Under the pieces are notes generated by a model. The model was not told where the DNA came from, did not search any database, and saw nothing but the letters and a program-made list of their open reading frames with translations. A stretch of 64,000 nucleotides of DNA from Mycobacterium asiaticum. Lineage in GTDB: Bacteria > Actinomycetota > Actinomycetes > Mycobacteriales > Mycobacteriaceae. The position numbers and the translations under genes are program-made. This document shows, piece after piece, positions 39,211 to 50,960 of this stretch. The DNA lies in assembly GCF_001673635.1 (NCBI RefSeq), contig NZ_LZMH01000031.1, positions 124,001 to 188,000 on the forward strand, given 5' to 3'. Positions within the stretch are counted from its first letter, which is position 1, and the number at the start of each line of letters is the position of its first letter.

Positions 39211-40002
39211 ATGGCGATCTTTGATCGATTCAACATCAAGATAATTGCCGCGAGCGCTGGGTTGTGCGGGGCCGCCATCTCGATGAGCCCGGAGGCAGCG
39301 GCGGTCCCGCTGATCACGGGTGGCCACGCATGCATCCAGGGCATGTCGGGTGAACTTGGGGGCGCCCCCGCGGCGGGCGGACCTGCCGCCGCGGCCGGCG
39401 CGGGGGCCGCGGGCACCCACACCGTGTGCTGCGCGTACGGCGGCGGCGCCGGAGGCGCGAGCGGACCGGCGGGAGCCGGTGGAGGCGGCGGAGCGGGCGG
39501 CGGGGGCACACCCGCGGGTGGGCCGGCCGGTGCCGGTACACCGGCGGGCGGAGCAGCGACCGCCGAAGCGTGCGGTCCGGCCAGTGCGCCGATCGCCGAT
39601 ATGTCCGGCGTACCAGTGGTGGTGCCGGGGCCGGTGGCTGCTCCGGTGCCGGTCGGGGCCCCCATTCCGATCGGCGCGCCGGTCCCCGTCGGCGCACCGG
39701 TCCCGGTCGGCGCACCGGTTCCCGTTGGGGCTCCGGTTCCCGTCGGCGCTCCGGTTCCCGTCGGGGCTCCCGTTCCCGTCGGCGCGCCGGTCCCGGTCGG
39801 CGCACCCGTGCCGGTGGGCGCTCCGGTTCCGGTTGCCGGCCCGCTGATCGCGCTGGGAGCCGACGGCGTCCCGCTGCCGGTGAGCGCCCCGATCACCGAT
39901 ATGTCGGGGACCGGGAAGGGTGTCCCGACCCAGCCCGCTCCCACCGGTGGCCCGGTGCCCGGCCAGCCCACTCCGGCAGGCCCGGCGGGCCCTACCGGCT
40001 GA
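39211..40002 (+). CDS. Proline-, glycine- and valine-rich secreted protein (Rv1435c-like)
   Basis: A 263-residue exported protein. The start is ATG 39211, eight bases after AAGGAG (39197-39202). Residues 1-32 form a signal peptide (FNIKIIAASAGLCGAAIS, ending EAAA before VPLITGG). The mature part has a Gly/Ala-rich segment with a CC pair, then ten copies of the hexapeptide V-G-A-P-V-P, framed by two similar SAPI(A/T)DMSG motifs. It resembles the proline-glycine-valine-rich secreted protein next to gap in M. tuberculosis. Function is unknown; a cell-wall or extended structural role is only a guess. Confidence 0.85.
   Translation: MAIFDRFNIKIIAASAGLCGAAISMSPEAAAVPLITGGHACIQGMSGELGGAPAAGGPAAAAGAGAAGTHTVCCAYGGGAGGASGPAGAGGGGGAGGGGTPAGGPAGAGTPAGGAATAEACGPASAPIADMSGVPVVVPGPVAAPVPVGAPIPIGAPVPVGAPVPVGAPVPVGAPVPVGAPVPVGAPVPVGAPVPVGAPVPVGAPVPVAGPLIALGADGVPLPVSAPITDMSGTGKGVPTQPAPTGGPVPGQPTPAGPAGPTG
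39652..39831 (+). repeat. Ten tandem 18-bp units encoding VGAPVP
   Basis: Ten consecutive 18-base units of the form GTC GGC GCN CCG GTN CCN, imperfect mainly at third codon positions. The first two units differ by Ile for Val. It is an in-frame minisatellite likely to vary in copy number between strains. Confidence 0.9.
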
Positions 40003-40014
40003 GACCGACTCACG

Positions 40015-40054
40015 AAGCGGGTTCCCGCGGCCGGCCCGGCCGGGGAACCCGCTT
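40015..40054 (+). terminator. Strong hairpin terminator after the PGV-rich gene
   Basis: AAGCGGGTTCCC (40015-40026) and GGGAACCCGCTT (40043-40054) are perfect 12-base complementary arms around a GC-rich loop that can pair further (GGCCGG/CCGGCC). It begins 12 bases after the stop codon and is followed by a short TTTG. Confidence 0.8.
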
Positions 40055-40479
40055 TGTCGTCTCCGTCATGCTTGGCGGCGGAATGGCAGAAATGCGCCGT
40101 GCGAACAGGGTTGAGGGCTATTTTCCTTTGGTCTGCCATCGGGGATGGCAATTGCTTGCCTATTCCCATGCATGCGGAATTATCCCACCGCCTGGGGAAG
40201 ACGGTTCACGCACTAATCGCATTACGAATAAATATGCCGCGCTCAAATCAGATAAAGCGGGCACACCAGGGCGGTCAATTCCTCAGTTCCGCGGAATTGA
40301 GCGGCCACCACATTAAGCGTAGGTGGCGGTGCGGAAGGCGTAGGGCCCGAACCTCCTGGGTTAACTGACACGGTTGTAATACTGATGCTAGAGGTGGATC
40401 GCGGCGTGAAGTGCAAGCGCGGGTGCGCAATTCGGTGAAGGGTTCGTCACATTTCGGCTCCGGCGAGCCGGCGCGGGCT
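40055..40479. other. AT-richer intergenic region with a palindrome, no supported gene
   Basis: About 425 bases between the PGV gene terminator and the end of the FAD oxidoreductase gene. It is visibly less GC-rich than its surroundings, especially 40110-40260. TCAATTCC (40275-40282) and GGAATTGA (40293-40300) form an inverted repeat around TTCCGCGGAA, a smaller palindrome. Open frames here are short and lack a ribosome binding site. It may be remnant DNA or a terminator for the minus-strand gene. Confidence 0.5.
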
Positions 40480-41913
40480 TCAGCGCCGATGCGTTCGTCG
40501 TCCAGACAGCCACCGCAACGCGGATTCGGCGGCGTGATACCCGCACAGCCCGTGGATCCCGGCCCCCGGCGGCGCGGACTGTGAGCACAGGTAGACGCCC
40601 GGAACGCCGATGGCATAAGGGTCGAGGGCGATGCGGGGACGGAACAGGATCTGCAGCCGGTCGTTGGCGCCGCCGATGATGTCACCGCCGATGTAGCTGG
40701 GGTTGCGGGCCTGCAGCTCAGCGGTCCCGGTGCTCACGGTGGCGACGATGCGGTCGCGGAACCCGGGGGCGAACCGCTCGATCTGTTCGACGACGGCAGC
40801 GGTCGCATCCCCGGTGTACCGGAACGGCACGTGCGCGTACGCCCAGATCGGGTTGATCTTGCCGACCGAGCGCGAGCGGTCGGCCAGGTACTGCTGGCCG
40901 AGCAGAACAAACGGGCGCTCCACCATCGTGCCCGCCGCCCGCCGCCGCTCGGTGTCGGCAATCTCATCGAAATTGCCGCCTAGGTGGACCGTGCCTGCGC
41001 GCCCGCACTCCGGATTCGTCCACGGGATGTCGCCTTCGATCGCGAAGTCGACCTTGAACGCCGATGACCCTTCCCGGTAGCGCCGATAGGACCGTCTGAT
41101 GCGGGTGGGCATCGCGTCGCCGTAGAGGTCCAGCACCTGAACGGGGCTGAGGTCGAGCATGATGATGTCGGCGGTCGGGATGTCGCGGCGGCTGCGCACC
41201 GTCACACCGGTGCTCACACGTCCACCGGCGGCGTCCAGGGCCGCGCCCAGAGCCCGGGTGATGGACCCGGAGCCGCCCTCGGCTACCGGCCAGCCGTACC
41301 GATGACCGCTGGCCAAAACCATCAACCCGAGCGACGCCGTCAGCGGCCGGTCCAGCCGCGTATAGGCATGCGCGGCGGCGCCGCCGTACAGGGCCCGCGC
41401 CTGTTCGGTGCGGAACCATCCGGCCACCGCGGTGGCCGGTAGCACCGCGCGCGGGCCGAAGAGGGCCAGGCGCAGGGGATGGCGCGGAATGTTGATGACC
41501 GGCCGCAGCAGGTCCTCGACGAGCTCGTCGAACCCGGATGCCAGACCGCCCATGGCGGCCCGCCACCGGCGGCGGTCGGCGCCCAGTCCCTTGGCGGTCT
41601 TGACGACGGACTGGTAGAGCATGGCGGCGCTACCGTCGTCCAGCGGGTGTGCGCAGTCGGCTTCCGGCCACTTCCAGGTGAGGCCGTAGCTCGTCAGGTC
41701 GATCTCTTTCCAGAACGGGGAGCCGACACCGAGCGGATGAAATGCCGAGCAGTGGTCGTGGATGACCCCGGGCACCGTCAGTTCACCCGAGCGCGCTCCG
41801 CCGCCGATCGCGTCTTGGGCCTCCAGCACCTGGACCTCGATGCCCTGCCGGGCCAGGTGGATCGCCGCGGCCAGCCCGTTGGGGCCGGCACCGACGACAA
41901 CGGCCCTGGTCAT
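40480..41913 (-). CDS. FAD-dependent oxidoreductase, phytoene-dehydrogenase-like (Rv1432 homologue)
   Basis: A 477-residue flavoprotein. It starts with the FAD dinucleotide fold VVVGAGPNGLAAAIHLARQG (read from ATG 41913, MTRAVV), then VLEAQDAIGGGARSGELT, and closes with GVYLCSQSAPPGAGIHGLCG and YHAAESALRW. This is the layout of phytoene desaturase/carotenoid oxidoreductase relatives. The substrate is unknown. The start is seven bases after the stop of the DUF3556 gene, so the two are probably cotranscribed; the longer open frame would run back into that gene. Confidence 0.9.
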   Translation of the reverse strand: MTRAVVVGAGPNGLAAAIHLARQGIEVQVLEAQDAIGGGARSGELTVPGVIHDHCSAFHPLGVGSPFWKEIDLTSYGLTWKWPEADCAHPLDDGSAAMLYQSVVKTAKGLGADRRRWRAAMGGLASGFDELVEDLLRPVINIPRHPLRLALFGPRAVLPATAVAGWFRTEQARALYGGAAAHAYTRLDRPLTASLGLMVLASGHRYGWPVAEGGSGSITRALGAALDAAGGRVSTGVTVRSRRDIPTADIIMLDLSPVQVLDLYGDAMPTRIRRSYRRYREGSSAFKVDFAIEGDIPWTNPECGRAGTVHLGGNFDEIADTERRRAAGTMVERPFVLLGQQYLADRSRSVGKINPIWAYAHVPFRYTGDATAAVVEQIERFAPGFRDRIVATVSTGTAELQARNPSYIGGDIIGGANDRLQILFRPRIALDPYAIGVPGVYLCSQSAPPGAGIHGLCGYHAAESALRWLSGRRTHRR

Positions 41914-41920
41914 GAGGTGG

Positions 41921-43675
41921 TCATGAGGTACCGTGCACCACGGGTTCGGTCGTGATGTGCACTGGGAACTCGTCACCGGGCTCGGGCCAGGGTTGGCGGC
42001 TGAGCATGTCAGCCACCTCGACGTAACCGGATTCGATCAATCCGGTCCTGGCGTCCAGGATCCGGTACCACTGCTTCTGAATATGGATCGGCTGGCCTTC
42101 CAGGACAATCACCCGCACCTCACCCTCGGCGAAGTTGCACCGTCGCTGAACCGCTTCCAGCAGTTGTTCGTTATGCAGGTGGCCTTCGCCGAAGTTCCAG
42201 CCCACCAGCGGGCCGGCCACGATCTCGCCCTCCCGGATCTTGTAAGCGGACTCGTCGTCGATCGCACGCGGCAGCAAGCCGTTGAGCGCGCGTCCGTGAG
42301 TGTGCATCGCCCGGAACGCGGCGGTCTTGTCGGCCATGATCTCGGCGGTCGCCTCGTCGTAGAGCTTGGCCAGCTGATTGACAACCAGCGCAGAGCTTTT
42401 CACAACGTTGGCCTCAATCTTGTCCTCGGCCCCTTCGCGGAAGCACCACACACTGGTGGCCCAGTTGCCGGCGTAGTAGCGCATGCTCGGCAGGAACGAG
42501 ATCTTCTCGGGGAAGAAGTTGCCTACCACCGCGATGGTCGCCGAGATGAGCACCAAGGCCAGCAACAGCGGCGAACGCAGGTCGATGGCCCGGATCGAGC
42601 CGTAATGGCCGAACAGATAGAACAGCGAGAAGATGAAGAAAACGTTCCACTCCAACGGAACTCCCATCGGGAGGTTGGACAGGATGTTCAGGTGGAAGAT
42701 CACCATGAACCCGATGAGGAACCACCGCCACGGCTGGTCTCCAGCGATGAACACCAGCACCGTCGGCACGATGAATTCCGCTGTGGTACCGCCGACGTGG
42801 GCCATCAGCCTAGGGATGATGGTCGGCCGCAGGTCGTTGACGTGGTCGCGGTACATCCGGCGCTTGACCGGATTGAACAGCTTGCTGCGGAGCAGGGCGT
42901 TGTTGCTCGTCATCACCGACACGACGTAGGGGAAATGGTGATTGAGTTTAGAGGTCGCGGCACCCCACCACAGCAGCAGCATGATGAGCTTGAAGGCCGC
43001 GACCTGGTCGGCGAACGGGAAGAAGAAAACAAACAGCTTCAGCCAGTAGTGCTCGCCGCGGGCGGCCAGAAAGACGGTCTTGTCGCGTAATCCCAGCAGC
43101 GCCAGCGCGACGATCGTCGGGACGACCAGGATCGGATTGAGCAACCCGACGTCACCGGCGCCGGTCACCGGCCCGTCGCCAGGAGCGAGCAACGCCCACA
43201 CCGCGCTGAGCAAGACGACGGCATACAGCACGACGTCAATGACGCTGCGGGAGTCGCCACTGGTGAACGGAACCTTGCCCGGCCACGGCGGGAGCCGAAT
43301 TGTCTTCGGGCGCAACCAGTACAGGACTCCGCCGATCGGCGGCATGAACCGCCCGGTGAGCGGACCCGACCCGCAGCCCAACCCCAGGACTTCGAACAGC
43401 AAGGTGAAAATGATGGCCTTCTGGTACACGATCGGCTGCGTCCACCACTCGCCGATCCTGCCCAGGCCGCCCAACCCGGGCGTGAGCGAAATGATGGCCG
43501 CGGGGACTGCCACGTAGAGGGCGATCTTGATCAGGTAGAGCAGGTAGACCGCGTACGGCGTGCCGAATCCGTTCTCCGCCCAATGCCGGGTCACCACCTG
43601 CAGCCGGGTCGCCCGGGGCAGCGTCGGCCAGCTGTCTCGGTCGACATCGGGAAGGTCAGGTGACATGAATCCCAT
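41921..43675 (-). CDS. DUF3556 integral membrane protein (Rv1431 homologue)
   Basis: A 584-residue protein with about nine hydrophobic segments between residues 45 and 400 (for example AVYLLYLIKIALYVAVPAA, VFIAGDQPWRWFLIGFMVIF, SPLLLALVLISATIAVVG). A soluble C-terminal domain of about 180 residues follows, ending MLSRQPWPEPGDEFPVH. It matches the actinobacterial DUF3556 family, whose function is unknown. It is upstream of and close to the FAD oxidoreductase gene, so it may supply or handle a membrane substrate for it; that is inference. Confidence 0.88.
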   Translation of the reverse strand: MGFMSPDLPDVDRDSWPTLPRATRLQVVTRHWAENGFGTPYAVYLLYLIKIALYVAVPAAIISLTPGLGGLGRIGEWWTQPIVYQKAIIFTLLFEVLGLGCGSGPLTGRFMPPIGGVLYWLRPKTIRLPPWPGKVPFTSGDSRSVIDVVLYAVVLLSAVWALLAPGDGPVTGAGDVGLLNPILVVPTIVALALLGLRDKTVFLAARGEHYWLKLFVFFFPFADQVAAFKLIMLLLWWGAATSKLNHHFPYVVSVMTSNNALLRSKLFNPVKRRMYRDHVNDLRPTIIPRLMAHVGGTTAEFIVPTVLVFIAGDQPWRWFLIGFMVIFHLNILSNLPMGVPLEWNVFFIFSLFYLFGHYGSIRAIDLRSPLLLALVLISATIAVVGNFFPEKISFLPSMRYYAGNWATSVWCFREGAEDKIEANVVKSSALVVNQLAKLYDEATAEIMADKTAAFRAMHTHGRALNGLLPRAIDDESAYKIREGEIVAGPLVGWNFGEGHLHNEQLLEAVQRRCNFAEGEVRVIVLEGQPIHIQKQWYRILDARTGLIESGYVEVADMLSRQPWPEPGDEFPVHITTEPVVHGTS

Positions 43676-43882
43676 GGCGACCTCGCTTCTTGTTCGAAAA
43701 CCCTCGGCGAGTCCAAATCTATCCGGCGTGGCAATACCCGCGGCAGCCCAGCCGTACTCGTGTGGGCGCGGACCATTGTCCAGCCGGCTGCCGGCGGAAG
43801 CGCCTGCAGGCTACCCCTCAGATGCCCGCAGACGCCCCCGTCGCCTCGACGGTGGTCGCCCGAAATCGCACCCGCCGAGAAC

Positions 43883-44218
43883 TCAGCGGCGCTTGCGGCC
43901 GCCGGGCGGACAAAATCGCCGCCGCAGATTGTCCAGCCAGATCTCGACCGCCTCGCGCTCCTGCTGTTCGTCTTCGAGCAGGCTGCGGAATCCGTAGATG
44001 TTTTCGATGTCACCGGCCACCTCGGCGGAAGCGATGGCGGCACGGCATCTGGCGATCCGGCGGTCTATCCGCCGTAGGTGCGCAGTAAGCATGGTGACGA
44101 AGTACACCGCCTGCCGATGGTCGGCGTTGGGGTGCTTGCGGTCGGCCCGATCGATGTGGGGCCACGGCGTGGGCGAAAACACTTGTGTCCGTTGGTAATC
44201 ACCCGTAGCGACGGTCAT
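43883..44218 (-). CDS. Hypothetical small basic protein
   Basis: A 111-residue protein read from ATG 44218 (MTVATGDYQRTQVFSPTPW); ATG 44251 would add eleven residues. It is rich in Arg and predicted helical: HRQAVYFVTMLTAHLRRIDR, RCRAAIASAEVAGDIENI, LLEDEQQEREAVEIWLDNLR, ending RRRFCPPGGRKRR. No known domain is recognised. Amino-acid composition looks coding. It sits between DUF3556 and the PucR-type regulator, where M. tuberculosis has the PE16 gene. Confidence 0.6.
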   Translation of the reverse strand: MTVATGDYQRTQVFSPTPWPHIDRADRKHPNADHRQAVYFVTMLTAHLRRIDRRIARCRAAIASAEVAGDIENIYGFRSLLEDEQQEREAVEIWLDNLRRRFCPPGGRKRR

Positions 44219-44311
44219 GTCCAGCACGATATGACGGGCGTTGTTGGTCAACCAGGTGCCGGGACAACAAAGCTCACGCGCGCGGTCGTGCGCGCGACAC
44301 GAACACGGCGG

Positions 44312-45562
44312 CTATCTGGCCGCGCGCAGCACCCCTGGCGCCATCCACCGGCACACCTCTAGTGCTACCTGCACCTTGAACACCGCGTCCGGGTCGTCGA
44401 AGCTCTGTTCCGACAATTCCATTGCCTGCCCGACACGGTACTGAATCGTGTTGCGGTGCAGTGTCATCGCCTGCGCGGTGGCAACGTAACTGCGATTCAG
44501 TGACAGGAACTGTCGCAGCGTCTCACGTAACCATTCGCCGCGCTCGTCGTCGACGGCCAGGCCGTTCAAGACGTCGCTGACGTAGCGGCGAAGTTCTTCT
44601 ACATCGTTGGCCATCAAAGTTATCGGGACGAGGTCGGGGTAGAAGACAACTCGGTCGCCGAACCGACCGCAGCCGGCGACGGCCACCGCCTTGGCCCGCT
44701 GGGCCTGCTCCATCGATGCGCGGAAGCCGCGCAGCCCCTGCTCAACCCGACCGAACGCCAGGTGCGCCGGAAGCTTCGCCGACGTGACTGCGGAACGCAG
44801 CCGCGCCGCGTCAACCGGCAAGCCTGGCGCAAACCAGAGCCGGGCTTCACACTCGTCGGTCGGCATCATCAGCGAATCCGTTGCCGGCCCGAGTTCCTCG
44901 GTAATCAGCGAGCGAACCTCGTCGAACAACGCCACGACCTCTGCCCCCGGCACCGTGGGCTGCACCCACGCCACCGCGGCGATATGCCGGGCGTCCAATC
45001 GATAGCGCAACGCCCGCTCGGCGCGCGAAGCGTCGACCGGCGCACCGGCGAGCAACTCGCCGATCCATTGCTGTTGCAACCCGCTGCGACGGCTGAGCCA
45101 AAGATCGTGTTCTGCTTCGTAGGCCGCGATCAACTGCTCGGCAACCATGTCGGTAAGCCGACCGGAGCGGTTGACCAGCTCGATGATCGTGGGTGCTTGC
45201 TGCGCGGGCTCCAGTGCCGACGCGTGCCGCATCGCCACCTCCAAGAACGCGGCGAGCCCCAGCCGATGGGCGCGCACCAGCGGCGCCAAAGGGACGTCGC
45301 GCTGCGCGGCCGCGCGAGCGTATGCCAACGCCGCGGGCGGTGCCTCCAGCAGAGCCGTGGGCGCATCGCGATCCAGGTAGTTGATGGCTGCGATGTAGTT
45401 CTCGGTGAGGCTCGCACGCCACAGATCAGTCATCCGCGTGTCGTAGTCGAGCCCGCGAATCTCCACCCGCATTTTCTCGAACAACTCATCAATGAGCTGG
45501 TCGCGACATTTGTCGATCCGCCGAACGATCACCGAAATGGGTGGAGCACCGACTCCGGTCAT
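44312..45562 (-). CDS. PucR/CdaR-type transcriptional regulator (Rv1429-like)
   Basis: A 416-residue regulator. The N-terminal 150 residues are a helical sensor region; the middle holds a GGDEF-like CdaR segment (FGRVEQGLRGFRASMEQAQRA); the C-terminus has the PucR helix-turn-helix FLSLNRSYVATAQAMTLHRN followed by TIQYRVGQAMELS. These regulators act as monofunctional activators or repressors of neighbouring genes; the effector is unknown. It is divergent from the lysophospholipid acyltransferase gene (164 bases between starts), which makes the lipid cluster a likely target. Confidence 0.88.
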   Translation of the reverse strand: MTGVGAPPISVIVRRIDKCRDQLIDELFEKMRVEIRGLDYDTRMTDLWRASLTENYIAAINYLDRDAPTALLEAPPAALAYARAAAQRDVPLAPLVRAHRLGLAAFLEVAMRHASALEPAQQAPTIIELVNRSGRLTDMVAEQLIAAYEAEHDLWLSRRSGLQQQWIGELLAGAPVDASRAERALRYRLDARHIAAVAWVQPTVPGAEVVALFDEVRSLITEELGPATDSLMMPTDECEARLWFAPGLPVDAARLRSAVTSAKLPAHLAFGRVEQGLRGFRASMEQAQRAKAVAVAGCGRFGDRVVFYPDLVPITLMANDVEELRRYVSDVLNGLAVDDERGEWLRETLRQFLSLNRSYVATAQAMTLHRNTIQYRVGQAMELSEQSFDDPDAVFKVQVALEVCRWMAPGVLRAAR

Positions 45563-45726
45563 TCCCGCGTCCCTTCTTCGCTGTGCTGCACCAACTGTGC
45601 TCCCCCGAACGCAACAATGGGAGACCTTTGCTCGGTGCCGCCTTTGTTATGCCGGGCAAACGCTGGTCGCTACCATCTAGGGACTCGACGGCAAGGGGGC
45701 CGCGAGGATAGCCCGAGGGAGCCTCA

Positions 45727-46536
45727 GTGAGCGAGAGCGACAGCCTGGACGTCGGAGACATCGGCAAGTTCGACCCTGGGTTGACCCAGCGCCTGATCAG
45801 CGTGATGCGGCCCATCCTCAAGACGTACTTCCGCGCCGAGGTGCACGGTCTGGACTCGTTCCCCGACGGCGGAGCGCTTGTGGTGGCCAATCACTCCGGC
45901 GGCCAGTTCCCGATGGACGTCCCGATCTTCAGCATGGGCTTCTACGACAAGTTCGGCTTCGACCGGCCGGTGCTGACGCTGAGCCACGACATCCTCTTCA
46001 TGGGTGTCACCGGCGATTTCTTCCGCAAGACGGGCTATATCCGGGCCAATCGCGAGAACGCCGCGCAGGCACTGCGGTCCGGGGGCGTGGTCGTCGTCTT
46101 CCCCGGCGGTGATTACGACGCATACCGGCCTACCACCGCCGAGAACACCATCGATTTCAACGGCCGCAAGGGATACGTGCGCACCGCGATCGAAGCTGGT
46201 GTGCCGATAGTGCCACTGGTGGGCATCGGCGGCCAGGAGACCCAGCTGTACCTGAGCCGGGGCACCTGGCTGGCCCAGCGCCTCGGCCTGAAACGACTGG
46301 TGCGCAGCGACATCCTGCCCCTCTCGTTCGGGTTCCCCTTCGGTTTCAGCGCCGCGATTCCGCCCAATCTGCCGCTCCCCGCCAAGATCGTGATGCAGGT
46401 GCTGGAACCGATCGACATTACCGCGCAATTCGGCGAAGACCCCGACGTCGACGAGGTCGACGAACACGTGCGATCGGTCATGCAGGAGGGCCTGAACAAG
46501 CTGGCCTCAAAGCGTCGATTCCCGATCCTGGGCTGA
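45727..46536 (+). CDS. Lysophospholipid acyltransferase-like protein (PlsC family; Rv1428c homologue)
   Basis: A 269-residue acyltransferase with the PlsC-type block NHSGGQFPMDVP in place of the classic NHx4D motif, then RKTGYIRANRENAAQALRSG, VVVFPGGDYDAYRP and VPLVGIGGQETQLY. It would transfer an acyl chain to a lysolipid or glycerol phosphate at the membrane. It starts at GTG 45727 with GAGGGAG (45715-45721). It is followed three bases later by fadD12, so acyl activation and acyl transfer are genetically linked. Confidence 0.9.
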   Translation: MSESDSLDVGDIGKFDPGLTQRLISVMRPILKTYFRAEVHGLDSFPDGGALVVANHSGGQFPMDVPIFSMGFYDKFGFDRPVLTLSHDILFMGVTGDFFRKTGYIRANRENAAQALRSGGVVVVFPGGDYDAYRPTTAENTIDFNGRKGYVRTAIEAGVPIVPLVGIGGQETQLYLSRGTWLAQRLGLKRLVRSDILPLSFGFPFGFSAAIPPNLPLPAKIVMQVLEPIDITAQFGEDPDVDEVDEHVRSVMQEGLNKLASKRRFPILG

Positions 46537-46539
46537 GCC

Positions 46540-48158
46540 ATGGATTCTCGGATCGAACAAGCCCTCGGCATCATCGACACATTCCGGCGCGCACGGGTGA
46601 TCGCACCCATGCGGCCCGACCGCTACCTGAAGATGGCCGCGGCGATGCGCCGCGAGGGAATGGCGATGACGGTCGGCTTCGCCGGAGCGGCTCAGCGGTG
46701 CCCGGACCGTCCGGCCTTGATCGACGAGCTCGGCACGCTGACCTGGCGACAGCTGGACGAACGGATCAACGCACTGGCCACGGCCCTGCAGAAATTACCG
46801 ACCGGGCAACCGAAAGTCATTGGCATCATGTGCCGCAACCACCGCGGCTTTGTCGAATCGCTGGTGGCGTCCAACCGCATCGGCTCCGATGTGGTACTGC
46901 TCAACACGTCCTTCGCCGGTCCGGCGATGGCCGATGTGGTCAACCGCGAAGGCGTCGACGCGGTCATCTACGACGAGGAGTTCACCGCGACGGTCGAGCG
47001 AGCGATGACCGACCGGCCCGATGCCACCCGCATTCTGGCCTGGACCGACGAGCCGCAAGGCCTGACGGTGGAGAAGCTCATCGCCGATCATGTTGGGCAG
47101 CGTCCCCAGCGCACCGGCAACAAGGGCAAGATGATCCTGCTCACCTCCGGCACGACCGGAAGTCCCAAGGGCGCCAAGCAGTCTGGCGGCGGCGCCGGGC
47201 TGGGCACGCTCAAGGCGATCCTGGACCGCACCCCGTGGCGCACCGAGGAAACCGTGGTGATCGTGGCGCCCATGTTCCACGCCTGGGGGTTCTCGCAGTT
47301 GATCTTCGCCGCGTCGATGGCGTGCACGATCGTGACCCGGCGCAAGTTCGACCCGGAAGCGACGCTGGAGCTCATCGACCGTCACCAGGCCACGGGCCTT
47401 GCGGTGGTGCCGGTGATGTTCGACCGCATCATGGAGCTGCCCGAGGAAGTCCGCAACCGATACAGCGGAAGGTCATTGCGGTTCGCCGCCGCCTCGGGAT
47501 CGCGGATGCGGCCCGACGTGGTGATCGCCTTCATGGATCAGTTCGGCGACGTCATCTACAACAACTACAACGCCACCGAGGCCGGCATGATTGCGACGGC
47601 CACACCGGAGGATCTGCGTGCGGCCCCCGACACCGCCGGCCGTCCTGCGGGCGGCACCGAAGTCCGGATCCTGGACTCGGATTTCAACGAACTGCCCACC
47701 GGCGAGGTCGGCACGATCTATGTCCGCAACGACACGCAGTTCGACGGGTATACATCCGGCAAGACAAAGGATTTCCACGCCGGTTTCATGTCGTCCGGGG
47801 ATGTCGGCTACCTCGACGAGAACGGCCGACTGTTCGTGGTCGGCCGTGACGACGAGATGATCGTCTCCGGCGGGGAGAACATCTATCCGATCGAAGTGGA
47901 GAAGACCCTCGCGAGTCATCCCGAGGTTGCCGAGGCGTCGGTGATCGGTGTCGACGACGAGCAGTACGGTCAACGACTGGCAGCGTTCGTGGTGCTGGAA
48001 TCCGGCGCATCGGCCACCGAGGAAACGCTGAAGCAGCACGTCCGCGAAAACCTCGCGAACTATAAGGTCCCCCGCTCGATCACGGTGCTCGACGAGCTGC
48101 CCCGCGGCAGCACCGGCAAGATCCTGCGCAACGAGCTGAAAGCCCGGGTGAGTGGTTC

Positions 48159-48162
<4 letters not shown>
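46540..48162 (+). CDS. fadD12: Fatty-acid--CoA/AMP ligase FadD12
   Basis: A 540-residue acyl-activating enzyme. The AMP-binding P-loop is MILLTSGTTGSPKGAKQ, followed by APMFHAWGFSQLIF, the YNNYNATEAGMIATATPE adenylate site, GDVGYLDENGRLFVVGRDDEM and the catalytic Lys in ELPRGSTGKILRNELK. The first 50 residues are longer than in short FadD proteins. It activates a fatty acid as an acyl-adenylate, then CoA thioester. It is coupled to the next gene by ATGA. Confidence 0.94.
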
Positions 48163-50905
<2,743 letters not shown>

Positions 50906-50960
50906 TCAGGCTTGGGAAATAGCAGCCGGGTTCGGCTCGCGGCTACGCGGCAGGCGAAAC

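Noticed and set aside
39652-39831. CRISPR array
   Set aside because: The 18-bp units are contiguous, in frame and have no spacers; they encode a peptide repeat.
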